Source of the DNA: Akebia trifoliata | Taxonomy: Eukaryota > Streptophyta > Magnoliopsida > Ranunculales > Lardizabalaceae | Reading direction: 5' to 3' | Length of the DNA stretch: 64,000 bases | NCBI GenBank assembly: GCA_017979445.1 | Contig: CM030711.1 | Location: forward strand, 44,811,560 to 44,875,559 | In this document: positions 1 to 12,518 of the stretch, piece after piece | Numbering within the stretch: the stretch's first letter is position 1 | How the letters are laid out: every line of letters begins with the position of its first letter | Notes under the pieces: model-generated | What the model was told of the DNA's origin: nothing | The model's input: only the letters and a program-made list of their open reading frames with translations | Database searches by the model: none | Made by a program: the position numbers and the translations under genes

Positions 1-351
1 ACACCATCCACTACCAATTGCACTTCATTACATAAAATTTCATTTCCACTCAATTGGATGATTACACTCCAAAAAAAAAAAATGTGCACTTTTTTTTTCA
101 CTTTTTTCTTCTATCTCAACCATGTTCATAGAAATTATCATTTCTTGCACTTTTGTCTTTATTTTTTTTCTTCTACCTCAACCATGCCATGCTCAAAAAT
201 TATCATTGGTTCAATAACTTTTGTAAGGAGTACTTGACCATTTTTAAGTCATGTTTAGAAAATTACACTTTTCGAAATCATTTTGCAAGAAATGCTTCAA
301 TTAAAAAAGTGATTATATAAAATAAATAAATAAATAAGAAGGGAATTTTTT

Positions 352-583
352 TAAGATTGGTGTGCAACAAACTATTAATGGTGTGTAACTAATTGGTCCC
401 AAACCAAATTCATTCTACATTTATCTGTGCCATTAACTCTTTGGCTCTTTCCACCTATGAAAAAAATGGACGAGTGATTACCATTTGTATATGATGATGA
501 TAACGTGGGTCCTACATGCAGAGCGTTTCCCACCACCTAACTAATTACACACCACTAAGTAGCTGGTTGCACACCAACCTTGA
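352..583. mobile_element. MITE
   Basis: Inverted ends GATTGGTGTGCAAC and GTTGCACACCAACCTT, then GGTGTGTAACTAATT and AATTACACACC further in. Non-coding; the target duplication is not clear. Confidence 0.6.
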
Positions 584-1241
584 AAATTTAGCTTTTTTTA
601 TTATTAAAATAAACTCTAAAATTTAACCTACTAATTACTCTTATTATTAGTAACTTTAAGATTTAGGGTTATTCATCTTCACATGTCATCGTCTTCTCTA
701 ATGGTATACATTGTAAACAGGCTTGTTATACGATTAAGTATTTGTTACACAAATTATTGAAACAATGATAATTTATGTGAGTATTGTTGAAGAAGAAGAT
801 TGAAAAAAAAAAAGAATAGTACAATATTTTTAAAATCTTTAGGTTTGATTGATGATTTTAAGAGAGATTAGACTTTGAGATGAGAGATAATATAGTATTT
901 ACTATTATAATGATAGAAGGCGGAATAGAAGTGGTTCGATACCAAAATTTGAGTCGTCATAAATGCCTCCGCATTTATATTTAAGTTTAATATAATCAAG
1001 TTCATTTTGATAAAAATAAAAAAATCAAGAAAATTGGAAACCAACGTGAGTTGCTTAGTTTTCAAAATCACAAATGTATCATTTTTACTACTTAATCTTT
1101 AAAAACCATTTTAATTTATATGTTAAATTACAAATAAGTCCTTTTAATGGATGTGTGCTTCACACATGCCACCTTCTAGTTGATATCTTTCCTATTATAA
1201 TGGGAGATGGTGGACCAGAAGTGGCTGGACACAGTTATGAG

Positions 1242-1735
1242 TAGGGGTGCAACATGGTTCAGTTTGAGGTCAAATTGGAACCAAACTGACATAGGTTGGT
1301 TTCACTAAATAAGAATCATAACCGAACCAAATTTCATTGGAACCAAACCAACGCAAACCGAATTAATGTTGGTTTAGTTCAGTTCAATTCTACGGATTGC
1401 CAATATTCTATAAATTGTAAGTAATATATTTTAATGAAAAAAACAAACATAAAATTTTATACAATAAATCACAAATCTATCCATAAAAAGTCATTAGCTT
1501 ATTCATAAAAGATCACTAAAATATGTCCTAACTCTTAAAATAATTCATAATAATTATTTTATATATATCTATATATATATTATTGCATAGGGGTTTGGTT
1601 CTATACAAGTTTGATCCAAGAACCGAATCAAATTGATCAGCTCTCCATTTTCGTAACTTAGAACCGAACCAAACCACCTTAAAGCTATCGATTTGATTCG
1701 GTTCTTGATTTAAATCAAACCAAGTTGCACCCCTA
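1242..1735. mobile_element. hAT-like MITE with 8-bp TSD
   Basis: Ends TAGGGGTGCAAC and GTTGCACCCCTA, flanked by a perfect 8-bp duplication GTTATGAG (1234-1241 and 1736-1743). The interior is rich in AACCGAACCAAA-type motifs in both orientations and has no coding frame. Confidence 0.88.
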
Positions 1736-1744
1736 GTTATGAGA

Positions 1745-2095
1745 TGCCTAGTATTGTTATTGGGTTTGGATTTATCAAAAGTGACATTTTCCCGATGTGG
1801 AGTGGGCTTGACTCAATTAGGCCCACATGAGGGTTTGAGGACAACGTTCCAAGGCAAAAAAATTTAGGTATATATTGTATTTTCGAGTAGGGTTTCTTTA
1901 TGTTTTTGCTCTGTGAGGTTCCTTGCAGTTGTGAACAAGAAGTTTGTAATCTTTATTATTGATAGTGTATTTTTCTCTCTCTATCTTTCCTTCATAGATG
2001 TAGGCAATTTGCCAAACCAAATAAATCTTGTGTGTTTATTTTGTTATTTTATCTTTACTCTTATTACGCTCCTACACAACAGACACCAAATTTTA
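1745..2095 (+). repeat. Copia-type LTR remnant
   Basis: Contains the U5-like pattern of plant Ty1/copia LTRs: GTGAACAAGAAGTTTGTAAT, TTGATAGTG, GATGTAGGCAATTTGCCAAA and AATCTTGTGTG. No internal retroelement domain follows. Diverged ~240-bp direct repeats flank the area (about 930-1175 and 2088-2305, sharing TCATAAATGCCTC). Confidence 0.5.
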
Positions 2096-2771
2096 AGTGG
2101 TCATAAATGCCTCACTTTTATATTTAAATTTAATATAATGATAACCATTTTAATAAAAACCTAACAAAATTGCCAACTGAGAAAAAGTATCATTTTTTTT
2201 TACTATGTAATATAATATTCTAAAAATCCTTTTAAGTCAGTTTCTTAAATAACAAATAATTCTTTTAATGCATATGTGCTTACACATGACCCCTTCTAAT
2301 TTAATTTAATTAAAGAGATGAAGATATTTAATATTTTAAAAAGATGTGAATCCCACTCTAACTTAGTAAATTAAGATTCCCTCAAAACTCTTGTAATAAA
2401 AAGAATAGGAGTCGCAATAATATGACTCGGCCAAGTGGTATATTCAATTGACTCCCTGTCAAAAATCGTAGATATGTACATCTCGAGATACATGACTGCA
2501 CTTTCTCATCATGTATCTCAAGGCATATAAATATATGGTTCACTTACCTGTCCCTATCAGCGAGTCAATTGAGTATGTCGCCCGACAATCATATTTTCAA
2601 GACTCAAATAATGATTTTCTATGAAGATGTGCATTTGTGTATATTCCAAGGTCAATGATTCCGCGTTCGAAACACGTCAGCCGAGTGAAGACTTCGCACT
2701 CTAATAAAAAGGCAACAGTGAGGTCTGTCCAGTAAGCCCAAAACGAAAGAGAAAAAGAAAAAAAAAAGGTG

Positions 2772-5714
2772 ATGGAGGGGGTTGTGAAGATGTTTATCTC
2801 ACTCTCTCTTGTTTTTTTCTTCAGTTTGTTTTTAAGGCTCTATAACGTTCTCTGGTTAAAGCCTCAAAGACTTAGATCAAAGCTTCGAAAGCAAGGCATC
2901 AATGGTCCTCCTCCTTCTTTTCCATATGGAAACATTCCTGAAATCAAGAAGATCGTATCAACGGTCACAAAGGCTCGAAAAAATGAAGAATATTCAATCA
3001 ATCATGGTTGTGCTTCCTTTCTCTTCCCATATCTGGAGCAGTGGATAAGGCAATATGGTAAGTTTTATTTCGACCAGATATAGATTTATTTACCAAAAAA
3101 AAAATCAAGATTACTGAAATATAGATTCCTTCATTTTCTTCTTGTTTATTTAGAGGATGAAACCATATATATATATATATATATATAGATTAATATTGAG
3201 TTATTAATTTAATTATGAGGAGAATATATATAAGTGCTGATCTGGTCAACACAACTCATGGTAGAAGATAGAAGGTCTTTTCAGAAAAAATAATAATAAT
3301 GATTTTGCTCCCCCCACACCAAATAAAAAATAAAAAAATTGTAGAAAGTAAAAGGTTTTCTCAGAAGATAAAACAAAAAAAGTGGTAAGAAGAAGCCAGT
3401 GAGGCAACTGCTCCAACACTACTTTTTATTTTTTTGTTAAATTTTTATGAGAGCTGCTATTGCCAAACCAAATTTTACTAATTCCACACCAATTTCTATG
3501 TAAATCAACAAAATTGCACATAGTTGGTGTGGCGTTAGTAAAATTTGGTGTGGGAATAGTAACTCTCTTTTTAAAATATTAGATATCCTTCTTTTATGCT
3601 TTAATTTGACACTCCTCACCTCCCTCCAATTTTTTCTCCCGCCCCTCAGCTTTTTAGGCTATTTTAGACTCCCCTTTATACTTTGGGGAACATTTGCGAT
3701 GCCCCAACTTTTGTTTTCAAATTGATGCTATACCCCCTTTGGCTTATTTTTCTTTTGAGTCGTGATGAATGCACGCGGTAAATCATACGCGGTTGACATG
3801 GCAAGGGCATAAAACAAGAGATCTTTTTCATCGCGATACACAAGGAAAAAGATCTACAGTTCTATGCCTTTGCCACATCATCCATGCATGGTTTACTGTG
3901 TGCATCTATCATTATTTTTTTCTTTTTTTAACTAATATAAAGTGGCCTAAATACCCTCTTTAATTTTCAATTTGTAATAAATAGAAAGAAAGAAAGTAAA
4001 CTTCTTTCCTAAAATTTGTTGGTACTTCAACCTTTATAAAAAATTAATTTTAATCTATTTAACTCCATCATTTCAACATTGTCTCGACCCCTTCTACAAC
4101 GCTTTAAAACTTTATATATAAATCTCATCATCTTCTACTTTAAAAATCCTATCTTGTTATTTAGATATGAAGATTAAAGTAAATCTTAAGGTAAAAATTA
4201 AGGTTAACTTTTTACCCTAAAGGTTGAATTCAAAAGATTTTTTATTTCAAGTTAAAGAGGGAAATGAAATTAAATAAACTTTTTATTAAATAAGATTGAG
4301 GTTGAGGGGACATATAGGCATTTTGGTGATGTTTGAGATATCTTATGTTTTTGAAGATGATATTGCCCCTTGACTTGAGCATTTTCTCATAGATTACTAC
4401 GATATGACCTAAATGCCCTTTCCTTCAATCTTTGACCAAAAACTTTTGAATTTTCTCCCCAAAACCATTCATCTTCAAGCTCTTCAATCTTACCATACCC
4501 TAAAAAAAATAAAATAAGTAAATAATAACAAAAAAAATCTTGGCTCTAGCTTAACCCTTTTAACTTTCAATTTCTGACTTCATTTTCTTGGCAAATCACT
4601 ATACTCGAATGTTTTACATTGACGAATAAACCTTTTGCTCCAATCTTTATACTTAGATTTTATTTATTTATTTATTTATTATTATTATTTTTTTTTATCG
4701 GTAAAGTCTATTTTTAATGAGTTTAGTAACTTGATGCTGGTAGAATGTGAACCCATGTCTCTAGTATCACCACCTAAAAATTTTAACAACTAAGCTAGCT
4801 AGCACCTACAAAAAGAACTTTATTGATATCCTTTGATGATTATTTAATTCACTTGGATAGAGTATTTAAAGAGATTACATCACACCAAGATGTAGAAAGT
4901 AAGCTAATATATCGTTCACATTCCCCCTCACGTGTAACGTGTCTCCTACATCCCTGTGATTACCCACTCTGATACCATATAGAAGCCCATGGGCCTAAGT
5001 CTTCTTCACAAAACCGGCTTGTAAGGTGAGGATTGCCCAGGTTTATCTATAGCTCATGGTCTTGATAACTAGGCAATGTGGGACTATCACTCGCACCTAA
5101 AAGGGAACTTATCCTAACCATTATATTTACCCTTTGGGATAAAAGACGCATAAGTAATAGGTATGATACATAGGAGTGAATCTCCGACAAATTGGGCTTG
5201 AGTTTCAATTGCTAAAACCCAAACATGAGTTTCAATTTCTCGCCCGAGTTTGCTCACAAGTTGTTTAAAACAATGGATTCAACTTTTGACAGGTAAGACG
5301 TTCACATTTTCAATGGGAAACGTACAAGTCTTATGCCTGACCCACCCTGATGTGGTGAAGGACATGGGCCTGTGCACATCTTTGGATCTTGGGAAGCCTT
5401 CTTACCAACTAAGGGAACTCAGACCTTTGCTTGGACGGGGTATTCTAACCTCAAGTGGGCCTGCCTGGGTACACCAGAGGAAAGTCATAGCTCCAGAGTT
5501 GTACATGGAGAAAGTTAAGGTAAATTCAAAAAATAATTACCCCCTTGAGTTTTGGTTAATAATTGAAATACCCGAAATTCCAAATCGATGCCATATCCTT
5601 TGACACCTTGTCTTCTCTTAAATACTAATAAACTGCTGTATAAACCTCTCGTATTCAATAGGAAAATGTTGAAGTAACATTAACATTGACATTGATTCTC
5701 ACATTGCTCACATG

Positions 5715-5753
<39 letters not shown>

Positions 5754-8700
5754 AAATGTTCAGCACCCAACCATTTATCCAAACCATTTGCCCAACATGT
5801 TTTGTCCTACATGGGTTAGAAGTTTTGGAATGGGCTGATTTTTGGTGAGGATGATCTCTACAGTTAGAAGATCATCCTCACAAAAAATCAGCCCATTCCA
5901 AAACTTCTAACCCCATGTTACAAGTGAAAAATCGTGAACCGTCCATTTTTTGTAAATCATTTGTGATGGGGTAGATGTTATGGAATGGGCTGATTTTTAG
6001 CGAGGATGATCTCCTCACCATAGAGATCATCCTCACCAAAAATCAGCCTATTCCAAAACTTCTAACCTATGTAGGACAAAACATGTTGGGCAAATTGTTG
6101 GGTAAATGGTTGGGTGCCGAATGGGACCCATATATATATAAATGTTGAAGTAACATTAAAATTGACATTGATTCTCACATTGCTGACGTGGATGTATATA
6201 TATATATATAGGGTCCCGTTCAGCAACAAACATTTTGACAAACATTTTGGCAAAACATTTTCAAAACATGGGTTAGAGGTTTTGGAATGGGCTGATTTTG
6301 GTTGAGAATGATCTCAACGGTGAGGAGATCATCCTCACCAAAAATCAGCCCATTCCAAAACTTCTAGCCCCAGTTTACAAGTTGAAAATTTGTGGACCGC
6401 CATTTTTTGTAAACCATTTTTGACGGGGTTAGAAATTTTGGAATGGGCTGATTTTGGTGATGAAAAAATCTCCTCACGTAGAGATCTCCTCACCAAAAAT
6501 CAGCCCATTCCAAACCTCTAACCCATGTTTTGAAAAATGTTTTGCCCAAATGTTTTGTCAAAATGTTTGTTGCTGAACATTTCCCATATATAGATATATA
6601 TATATATATATGGAACCATAGATTATTTTCATCGAGATACACGTGAAAAGCATCTATGGTTATGTGTGCACCTCCACATCAGCATGTGAGAATCGATGTC
6701 AATTTTACTGTTACTCTGGCCCGACTCTATTCAATATAGAGTCGTGCTAGGTGACCTCAGTGGGGGAAACACGGAGGGACACCTTGACGTGGTGGTGCGC
6801 GCATGTCCATAGATGTGTTTTACTCGTATCTCAGAGAAAACGTATCTATGGGCATGCACGTGCCTCCACGTCAAGAGTCCCCCGTGTGTCCCCCACCGAG
6901 GTCACTCTAGTATTAATCTTCAATATATTGTCAAAACCCTCGTCAGGATGCACAAGAAGCCAAAATTATCGTGCCATATACTTTTTTCTCCCTAATAATT
7001 AGATTTTTTTTTTTTTTTTAATCAAACAGATGATCTGTTGTTCATGTATCTACTTAAATTTATCACATATTTCTTTTTAATTGTAAAGTAAACAGCTATA
7101 TTGAGGGTATACAAGTACTATCATATTTAATATATTCTTCTTCCTTCCTCGAGATTGGTGCAACAAGAGAGGCATAGCTGGTAGTGATTTTATAAAAGTA
7201 AAAAAAAAAAACATATTTTAAATAGGGTCTTGTTAATGTATGGCCTAAGGGCACCCGTTAAAGTGCAATAAATACACTTTGGAAATTGGAATCCGAGTTT
7301 ATTTTTGTAAAAAATATTTTTTTAAGGGAATTTTTGGTAGAAAATCCAATTTTCAAAGTGTATTTATTGACTTTAAGTGTGCCCTTAACAAAAACCTTTT
7401 ATATATTGAGGTGGGGTGCAACCAACAACTTGTAATATGCAACTAGTCGGTCAAAAAAAAAAAATGGTTTCAATAATAGCTAGCATTATTATTAGAGTTG
7501 TGATTTTCTGACTCCCCCCTCTGACACACTCCCCCAAACTCTCCTGATGTGGCATTTTGTATAACCATAGAGCTTTTGTGTATCCCGAGGAAATCTATGG
7601 TTCTAAAACATACCACATCAGGAGAGTATGTTGGAGGGGGGGAGTTAGAAAATCATTATTCTTATTATTATTTTTGTTGGTGATGCATAGTTTATTTATA
7701 GGGTATGACAAACCTTATGATGGAAGCAGCCAAAATGCTAACAGAATTATGGGAGTGTAAGATTGAAAGTGAGGGAGGACATGCAGACATAAGAGTTGAT
7801 GATGACTTGAGAAGATCCTCATCCTTTGTAATCTCAAAAATTTTATTTGGAAGAAATTATGCCCAAGGGACAGAGATATTCTTAAGGTTTAGACAGATTC
7901 AAAAGACCTTGTCTAGGCCAAATTTGCTTAGTAAGATCTTTGGATTGAGGTATGTATATATCTCTCAAAGTTTACTACTTCATCAATTATTAAGGCCTTG
8001 TTTGAGAATGTAGTGCATTAAACAGTAGAAGCACTTCTTGCAAAATTGGTCATTTTCCATGAGTTTAGAAAGTGCTTTTTGGAATCTAGAGAAGTTGTGA
8101 ACCGTACCATTTATTTGGTAATTGGTGAACAAACATCTTTGGACATTTTGATAACTTTCTTAAAAGTTTTCGGGTAATGCCTTAGAAACACTCCAAGGGA
8201 TATTTTAATCATCAACCAAAATATGTGAGGAGATTATCATCTAAAGAGAATATTTACGTCTGATTCCCTCAGAAGTCAGAAATGGGTCTTCACCACGTTT
8301 GGCTTCTCGTTTTTGGTTTCTTAGTCATGCTGGAAGCGATTTTAATATATGTTACCAAACATTAATTTTTTATTAAAAGAACTTTTGGGGGTCAAAAGCA
8401 TGGTATATTCATATTCCCATCTTTTGGATAAGGCTTTGTTGTTGTTGTTGTGGTTGTTGTTATTGTTATTGCTGTTGATAGATATTTTCCTACAAAGAAC
8501 AATCGGGAGCAATGGAGATTAGAAAAGGAGATGCACTCAATGATCTTAAAGATAGTGCAAGAACGAGCTGACTCTACATCAGATGAGGATTTATTACAAG
8601 TGATCATCAAAAATGCTAAAAATGATGATATAAGGGGAATTGAGGCTGAGCAATTTATTGTTGACAATTGCAAGAATATATATCTTGCTGGTTATGAGAC

Positions 8701-9510
8701 AACTGCGACTACCGCGTCGTGGGTATTAATGTTATTGGCTTCAAATCCACATTGGCAAGATCGTACTCGTGCCGAGGTGGTACAAATTTGTGGTGGGCAT
8801 GTGCCCAATGTTGACATGCTCCGCAAGTTAAAAACGGTATTAAACCTTATTTTGTTTATTTATTTTTAAAGCATTGCGTCATCGATATGGTTTTAAAACT
8901 CGTTTTGACATCTCGTCCATGAACAAGACCAAGTTGTCTCGGATGAGATTTAAAAAAAAAATGCCTTAAAATTAGAACAAACCATGTCTTTGAGACAACT
9001 AGTCAACTCGTCTCGGTCTTGGATGAGATTTATAACCATGACCATCGGTCATACATCATACTTACATATGATCTCCAATGGCAGATGACAATGGTGATTC
9101 ATGAGGCATTGCGTTTGTACCCTGCTGTACCTTTCATTTCAAGAGAGGCCTTGAAAGACATGGAGTTGGGAGACATTCATGTTCCCAAAGGCATCAATCT
9201 TTGGCTACTTGTGATATCTTTGCACCACAATCCTGATATTTGGGGACCCGACGTTCACGAGTTTAATCCTGAGAGGTTCGCTAATGGACTCAACAGTGCT
9301 TGCAAGTTCCCGCACACGTACATGCCATTTGGTGCTGGGCCTCGTATATGTGCTGGACAACACTTGGCCATGACAGAATTGAAGATCATTCTTTCTCTAA
9401 TTCTATCGAAATTTTCTTTCTCCATCTCTCCTAAATATCATCACTCTCCATCGTTCACAATGGTCATCATGCCTGAATTTGGAGTAGATCTCATTGTAAG
9501 GAAGGTTTAA
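2772..9510 (+). CDS. Cytochrome P450, CYP714 family-like (5 exons, 513 aa)
   Basis: Haem-thiolate monooxygenase, probably ER-anchored. Exons: 2772-3057, 5293-5519, 7702-7949, 8482-8836, 9085-9510. All junctions are GT-AG and the phases join without a frame break. An N-terminal hydrophobic anchor (about residues 7-25) is followed by a proline-rich hinge (GPPPSFPYGN). The I-helix has AGYETT (323-328), the K-helix EALR (379-382), then NPERF (433-437) and the haem loop FGAGPRICAG with Cys461. The block SGPAWVHQRKVIAPELY with the KGMTNLM that follows it is the CYP714 pattern as I remember it. Known CYP714 enzymes oxidise gibberellins (Arabidopsis ELA1/ELA2, rice EUI) or, in CYP714E, triterpenoids; the substrate here cannot be told. 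The GTG three bases upstream is not a likely start, so ATG 2772 was chosen. Length fits the family. Introns 1 to 4 hold MITEs, a probable RTE LINE tail and a hAT-like element. Confidence 0.93.
3449..3567. mobile_element. Small MITE (family also at 59351-59473)
   Basis: Ends GAGAGCTGCTATTGCCA and the near-complement of AGTAACTCTC, with ACACCAAATTTTACTAA in both arms. P450 intron 1. Confidence 0.6.
3765..3912. mobile_element. Palindromic element with shared core (A)
   Basis: Arms GATGAATGCACGCGGTAAA and, complemented, GATAGATGCACACAGTAAA. The centre AGATCTTTTTCATCGCGATAC...GAAAAAGATCT is the core found in several other elements here. P450 intron 1. Confidence 0.55.
4690..4815 (-). repeat. tRNA-related SINE-like fragment, P450 intron 1
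   Basis: The minus strand reads TAGCTAGCTTAGTTGTTAAA (A-box-like) then CATGGGTTCACATTCTACC (B-box-like) and ends near a poly-T/TTA tract on plus. Target duplication not resolved. Confidence 0.4.
5752..6129. mobile_element. Double-hairpin MITE, copy 1 (P450 intron 2)
   Basis: Same ends (GGAAATGTTCAGCACC and, complemented, GGGTCCCATTCGGCACC) and same two hairpins as the copy at 48142-48484. It sits in a (TA)n tract, so its target duplication cannot be read. Confidence 0.85.
6211..6585. mobile_element. Double-hairpin MITE, copy 2 (P450 intron 2)
   Basis: Ends GGGTCCCGTTCAGCAAC and GTTGCTGAACATTTCCC around two GGTTTTGGAATGGGCTGA hairpins. Also flanked by TA runs, 81 bp after copy 1. Confidence 0.85.
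6746..6910. mobile_element. Palindromic element with shared core (C)
   Basis: Arms GTGACCTCAGTGGGGGAAAC and GTCCCCCACCGAGGTCAC. Core on the minus strand: CCATAGATACGTTTTCTCTG then GATACGAG and CATCTATGG. Confidence 0.65.
7225..7396. mobile_element. MITE in P450 intron 2 (family also at 28479-28663)
   Basis: GGGTCTTGTTAATGTATGG...AAAGTGCAATAAATAC is inverted as GTATTTATTGACTTTAAG...AACAAAAACC. Non-coding. Confidence 0.65.
7502..7654. mobile_element. Palindromic element with shared core (D)
   Basis: Arms GATTTTCTGACTCCCCCC and GGGGGGAGTTAGAAAATC, inner CTCCTGATGTGG/CCACATCAGGAG. Core: AACCATAGAGCTTTTGTG, TATCCCGAGG, AAATCTATGGTT. P450 intron 2, about 50 bp before exon 3. Confidence 0.7.
8417..8481 (+). 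repeat. Probable RTE LINE 3' tail at the P450 exon 4 acceptor
   Basis: GGATAAGGCTTTGTTGTTG followed by TTG/TTA repeats is the known 3' end signature of plant RTE LINEs. It runs right up to the TGTTGATAG acceptor at 8481, so the LINE tail would serve as the pyrimidine-rich stretch of intron 3. Confidence 0.45.
8886..9047. mobile_element. hAT-like MITE in P450 intron 4
   Basis: Ends (A)TGGTTTTAAAACTCG and GAGATTTATAACCAT match the 40936-41322 family. CATCG-containing flanks suggest a decayed target duplication. It ends less than 40 bp before the exon 5 acceptor. Confidence 0.6.
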
Positions 9511-9713
9511 TTTGAAAAAAAAAAAAAAAAACTCATTTATTTTAGCAAATAAGAAAGCAAAACTAGTCTCTCCTAAGGTTACATTTCATATTTCTGGTTA
9601 TTTTGTCTTACTTTATTTGATAATATTGTTATTTCTTCTCACTTTATAATTTTTAATTGTTGCTTTGATTTAGAAACTGGTCATAGTTATTTGTTATATT
9701 TATATTTTGAACA

Positions 9714-9888
9714 ATGCTAAAGTGACTCAAGATTGGACCTCACATCGCATGCTCTGACGTGAAAGTTTATGGAAACCATAAATGCTTTTCTTTAAGATAC
9801 GAGTGTAAAAGCATCCATGGTTCCTATCCACTTTCACGTTAAGATGTCCGATATGAGGTTCAATGTTGAAGTCACTCCAACATGACCC
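9714..9888. mobile_element. Palindromic element with shared core (E), downstream of P450
   Basis: Arms AAAGTGACTCAAGATTGGAC and, complemented, GGAGTGACTTCAACATTGAA, then GACGTGAAAG/CTTTCACGT. Core CCATAAATGCTTTTCTTTAA, GATACGAG, AAAAGCATCCATGG. Confidence 0.65.
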
Positions 9889-10226
9889 TTATATATATAT
9901 TTTCTGGAAATAAAAAAATTAATATAATTCTAAAATTTAAAAATATGGTAATTCTTAGGTTGCTATATTACCACTCTAGCATACTATACCTATACACCAC
10001 CCGTATATAAGAAAGCTTCATGATTTGTGGTTCGATCCATAGACAAAAATTCTAGTTTGGAGAGTAGGTGAGCTCTAGCTATTGAATTTGAATATTTTGA
10101 TCATGGGCATTAAGGTCCAATGTGTTTTACTCAAGAGTCTTGGCCCTTAGAAATCCCTCAAAGGTTAACACCGTATACATTTAACGTCCGTTATCTAACT
10201 GTTTTCTTTAAAAGTAGGGTGACTTA

Positions 10227-11319
10227 GGTATTGTTTGTTAAATTGAAAAAAAATAAGTGCTTAATAGCATTAAGCGCTGAAACTTATAAGCACTGAATTT
10301 AAGTGCTGAAAAAGTTGTTTGTTTAGATACTGAATCATGTTTGTTACACACTGTTGAAACTAGTAAATTGTCTTTGTTACCCTTACAATCATATTATACA
10401 TTGTTTGCATGTTTCAAATGCTTATTTATTATCAAACACAATAAAATATATTATTTCTTATAAAATTAAAATACAATTTATTTTTAAATAATAAATAATA
10501 CTCAAATCTTCAATTTATAAATAATAATTTCTATTTATAAAAACCCACAAATTTCAAATTAAAAATAATAATGTCATAAAAGTCACCAAAATTTGAATTC
10601 AACTTTAAAGAACTTAATTTTGAATGAATAATTTTCGATGGAAATGAAGGATGTGTAATTATAAAAGCACCCTATGAATTAATAAGGGCAACCCATACTA
10701 TAGACATTTTTTTTTATATAGGTTAAAGTTTTTGGATTAAGCAAATTTTTAGTGAGGATGGTCTATATAGTCTAAAGATCATCCTCACCAAAAATCAATC
10801 CATTTTAAAACTTCTAACTCGTCAAAAATAGTTTTTTAAAAAAAAGGGACGATTTACGGTTCTTGAACTTGTTTTGATATGGTTAGAAGTTTCAAGATGT
10901 GCTGATTTTTGGTGAGGATGATCTCCTCATTATAGAGATCATCCTCATCAAAAATCAACTTATTCCAAAACTTTTAACCCATATAAGACAAAATAATTTA
11001 GCCATGGTGTGGGTTTATTAATTTGTGGGGTGTTTACATACTTATCCATGGGATATAAGAGGTAATATCCTTTTAAGAATAAGGGCATACTTGTCCATAC
11101 TCAAAAAAATAAAGGGCATACTTGTTCGTGTTGAAAAAAGCGAAGTGCTTACCGCTTCAGCACTTTTTTTCAGCATCAAAATAGTACTGAATTTTTTTCA
11201 CTTATTTTCAGCAATAAGCGCTGAAAATATAAAGTAAACAAACGCGTTATTTTGACAAAAGTGCTGAATTTAACTTTTTTCAGCAATAAGCACTGAAAAT
11301 AGCGCAAACAAATACCGCC
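10227..11319. mobile_element. PIF/Harbinger (Tourist)-like non-autonomous element
   Basis: Inverted ends GGTATTGTTTG and CAAACAAATACCGCC, with repeated AATAAGCGCTGAAAA motifs near both ends. Flanked by TTA on each side (10224-10226 and 11320-11322), the usual PIF/Harbinger target duplication. A related uninterrupted sequence on the minus strand near 12170-12190 (GGGTGACTTGGACATAC) supports the inferred empty site. No transposase frame. Confidence 0.65.
10719..11010. mobile_element. Double-hairpin MITE, copy 3, degenerate and nested
   Basis: Both hairpins survive (GAGGATGATCTCCTCA and complement) but the ends are eroded. It lies inside the Harbinger-like element at 10227-11319, so it inserted after that element did. 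Confidence 0.7.
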
Positions 11320-11322
11320 TTA

Positions 11323-12518
11323 GACATACCCCTACACCTTTGGTGAATATTGAGATACCTCACATGTTTCCAAACTCATGATCGCCCTTGTAGACTAACT
11401 AAAAAATTATAAATGCCCTCATCTTCAACTTATAGTATATAAAAAAAAAAAATTGATTTCCCCTTAAAAACTTTGCTTTTAAATCTCTATGGTGAATTAT
11501 TTTTAAAATACTTAACCTTATGTTCAATCCAACATTTTCTATAGGACTATCAATGTATCGGATTCGGATTGAGGGCCAATTTGATACCAATCATATAATG
11601 ATTGGATCGGACCCGAAAGTGATCTGATAAGCTTTGAATCAAACTCTTTTTTAATCATGTTTATTAGGATCCAAACCTAATTCAACAACAATGGGGTAGA
11701 ATCAAACTTGATTTGATATACAAAAGTTAAATACTTTTCATAAATTTAAACAAAATATGTTATATAATTTATATACTTTCTCACATTTTGTCGAATCGAG
11801 TCTTTATTGGATCAAGACATGGTTGATCTAGCACCGATCCAATAAGATATTGGATCAGAACCTTATCATATCAAATCATCATCGAAATCTAAATCCTTGA
11901 TCCAGATCTGAAATTGGATTAGAAAAGGTCTGATATGATTTATCGACTAATGTCCTTCATTTTTATTTTTTTTATTTTTTTTTGTCTAAGATTGCATTGT
12001 CTTTTACCATCCAAAAATCCTTTTTTCCTTGAGGTTTGAATGTCAAATTAGATGAAAATCTTAAGGTTGAAGTTAACAATAAAATTTTTACTTCAAAGAC
12101 TAATCCTTTTTATGAAAAAAAAAAAATTACAAAAAGTTAACGACGGGGACATTTTTGGTCATTTTTTATTAGTATGTCCAAGTCACCCCCAAAAGTACCA
12201 ATGTGACCTTATGCATTTAATTTAACCTCCAATGGCGGCAAAGGGAATATCTACCAAATGAATATTTTCAAGATTTATAAAAAAATATTAATTAAAATAA
12301 ATCTGTATTTTCATTCTAGGTGGGAGAAGAACTCGTATAGCAACTTCATTCTGGGTGGGGAAAGGATGTGAGATATCTAACAAGGGTGAATTAGTAATTT
12401 TATTATTTAAATACTTTCGTCGGAATGACTCAATAAAGACCAAAGTCAAAGGTTATTTTCATTATTTTGAAAATACAGGGGCATTTCTAATATTCACCAA
12501 AACGGGGAGGGGTATGTC
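11323..12518. mobile_element. TIR element remnant (same end family as 44365-48138)
   Basis: GACATACCCCT...TTTGGTGAATATT at 11323 is inverted at 12490-12518. The interior is AT-rich and non-coding. The right end lies about 50 bp before the TATA box of the SMR11-like gene and may supply part of its promoter. Confidence 0.45.

Larger units (their letters stand above)
5665..6716. mobile_element. Palindromic element with shared core (B), split and partly duplicated by two MITEs
   Basis: The left half (GTTGAAGTAACATT...CACATTGCT.ACGTGGATGTA) occurs twice (5668-5720 and 6143-6196). The right half with the core (CCATAGATTATTTTCATCGAGATAC...) and matching arm occurs once at 6612-6716. The intervening segments are double-hairpin MITE copies 1 and 2. 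An intact relative is at 27053-27212. Confidence 0.6.

Noticed and set aside
2769..2771. GTG as P450 start
   Set aside because: Non-ATG initiation is not expected; the in-frame ATG follows at once and gives the normal N-terminal anchor.
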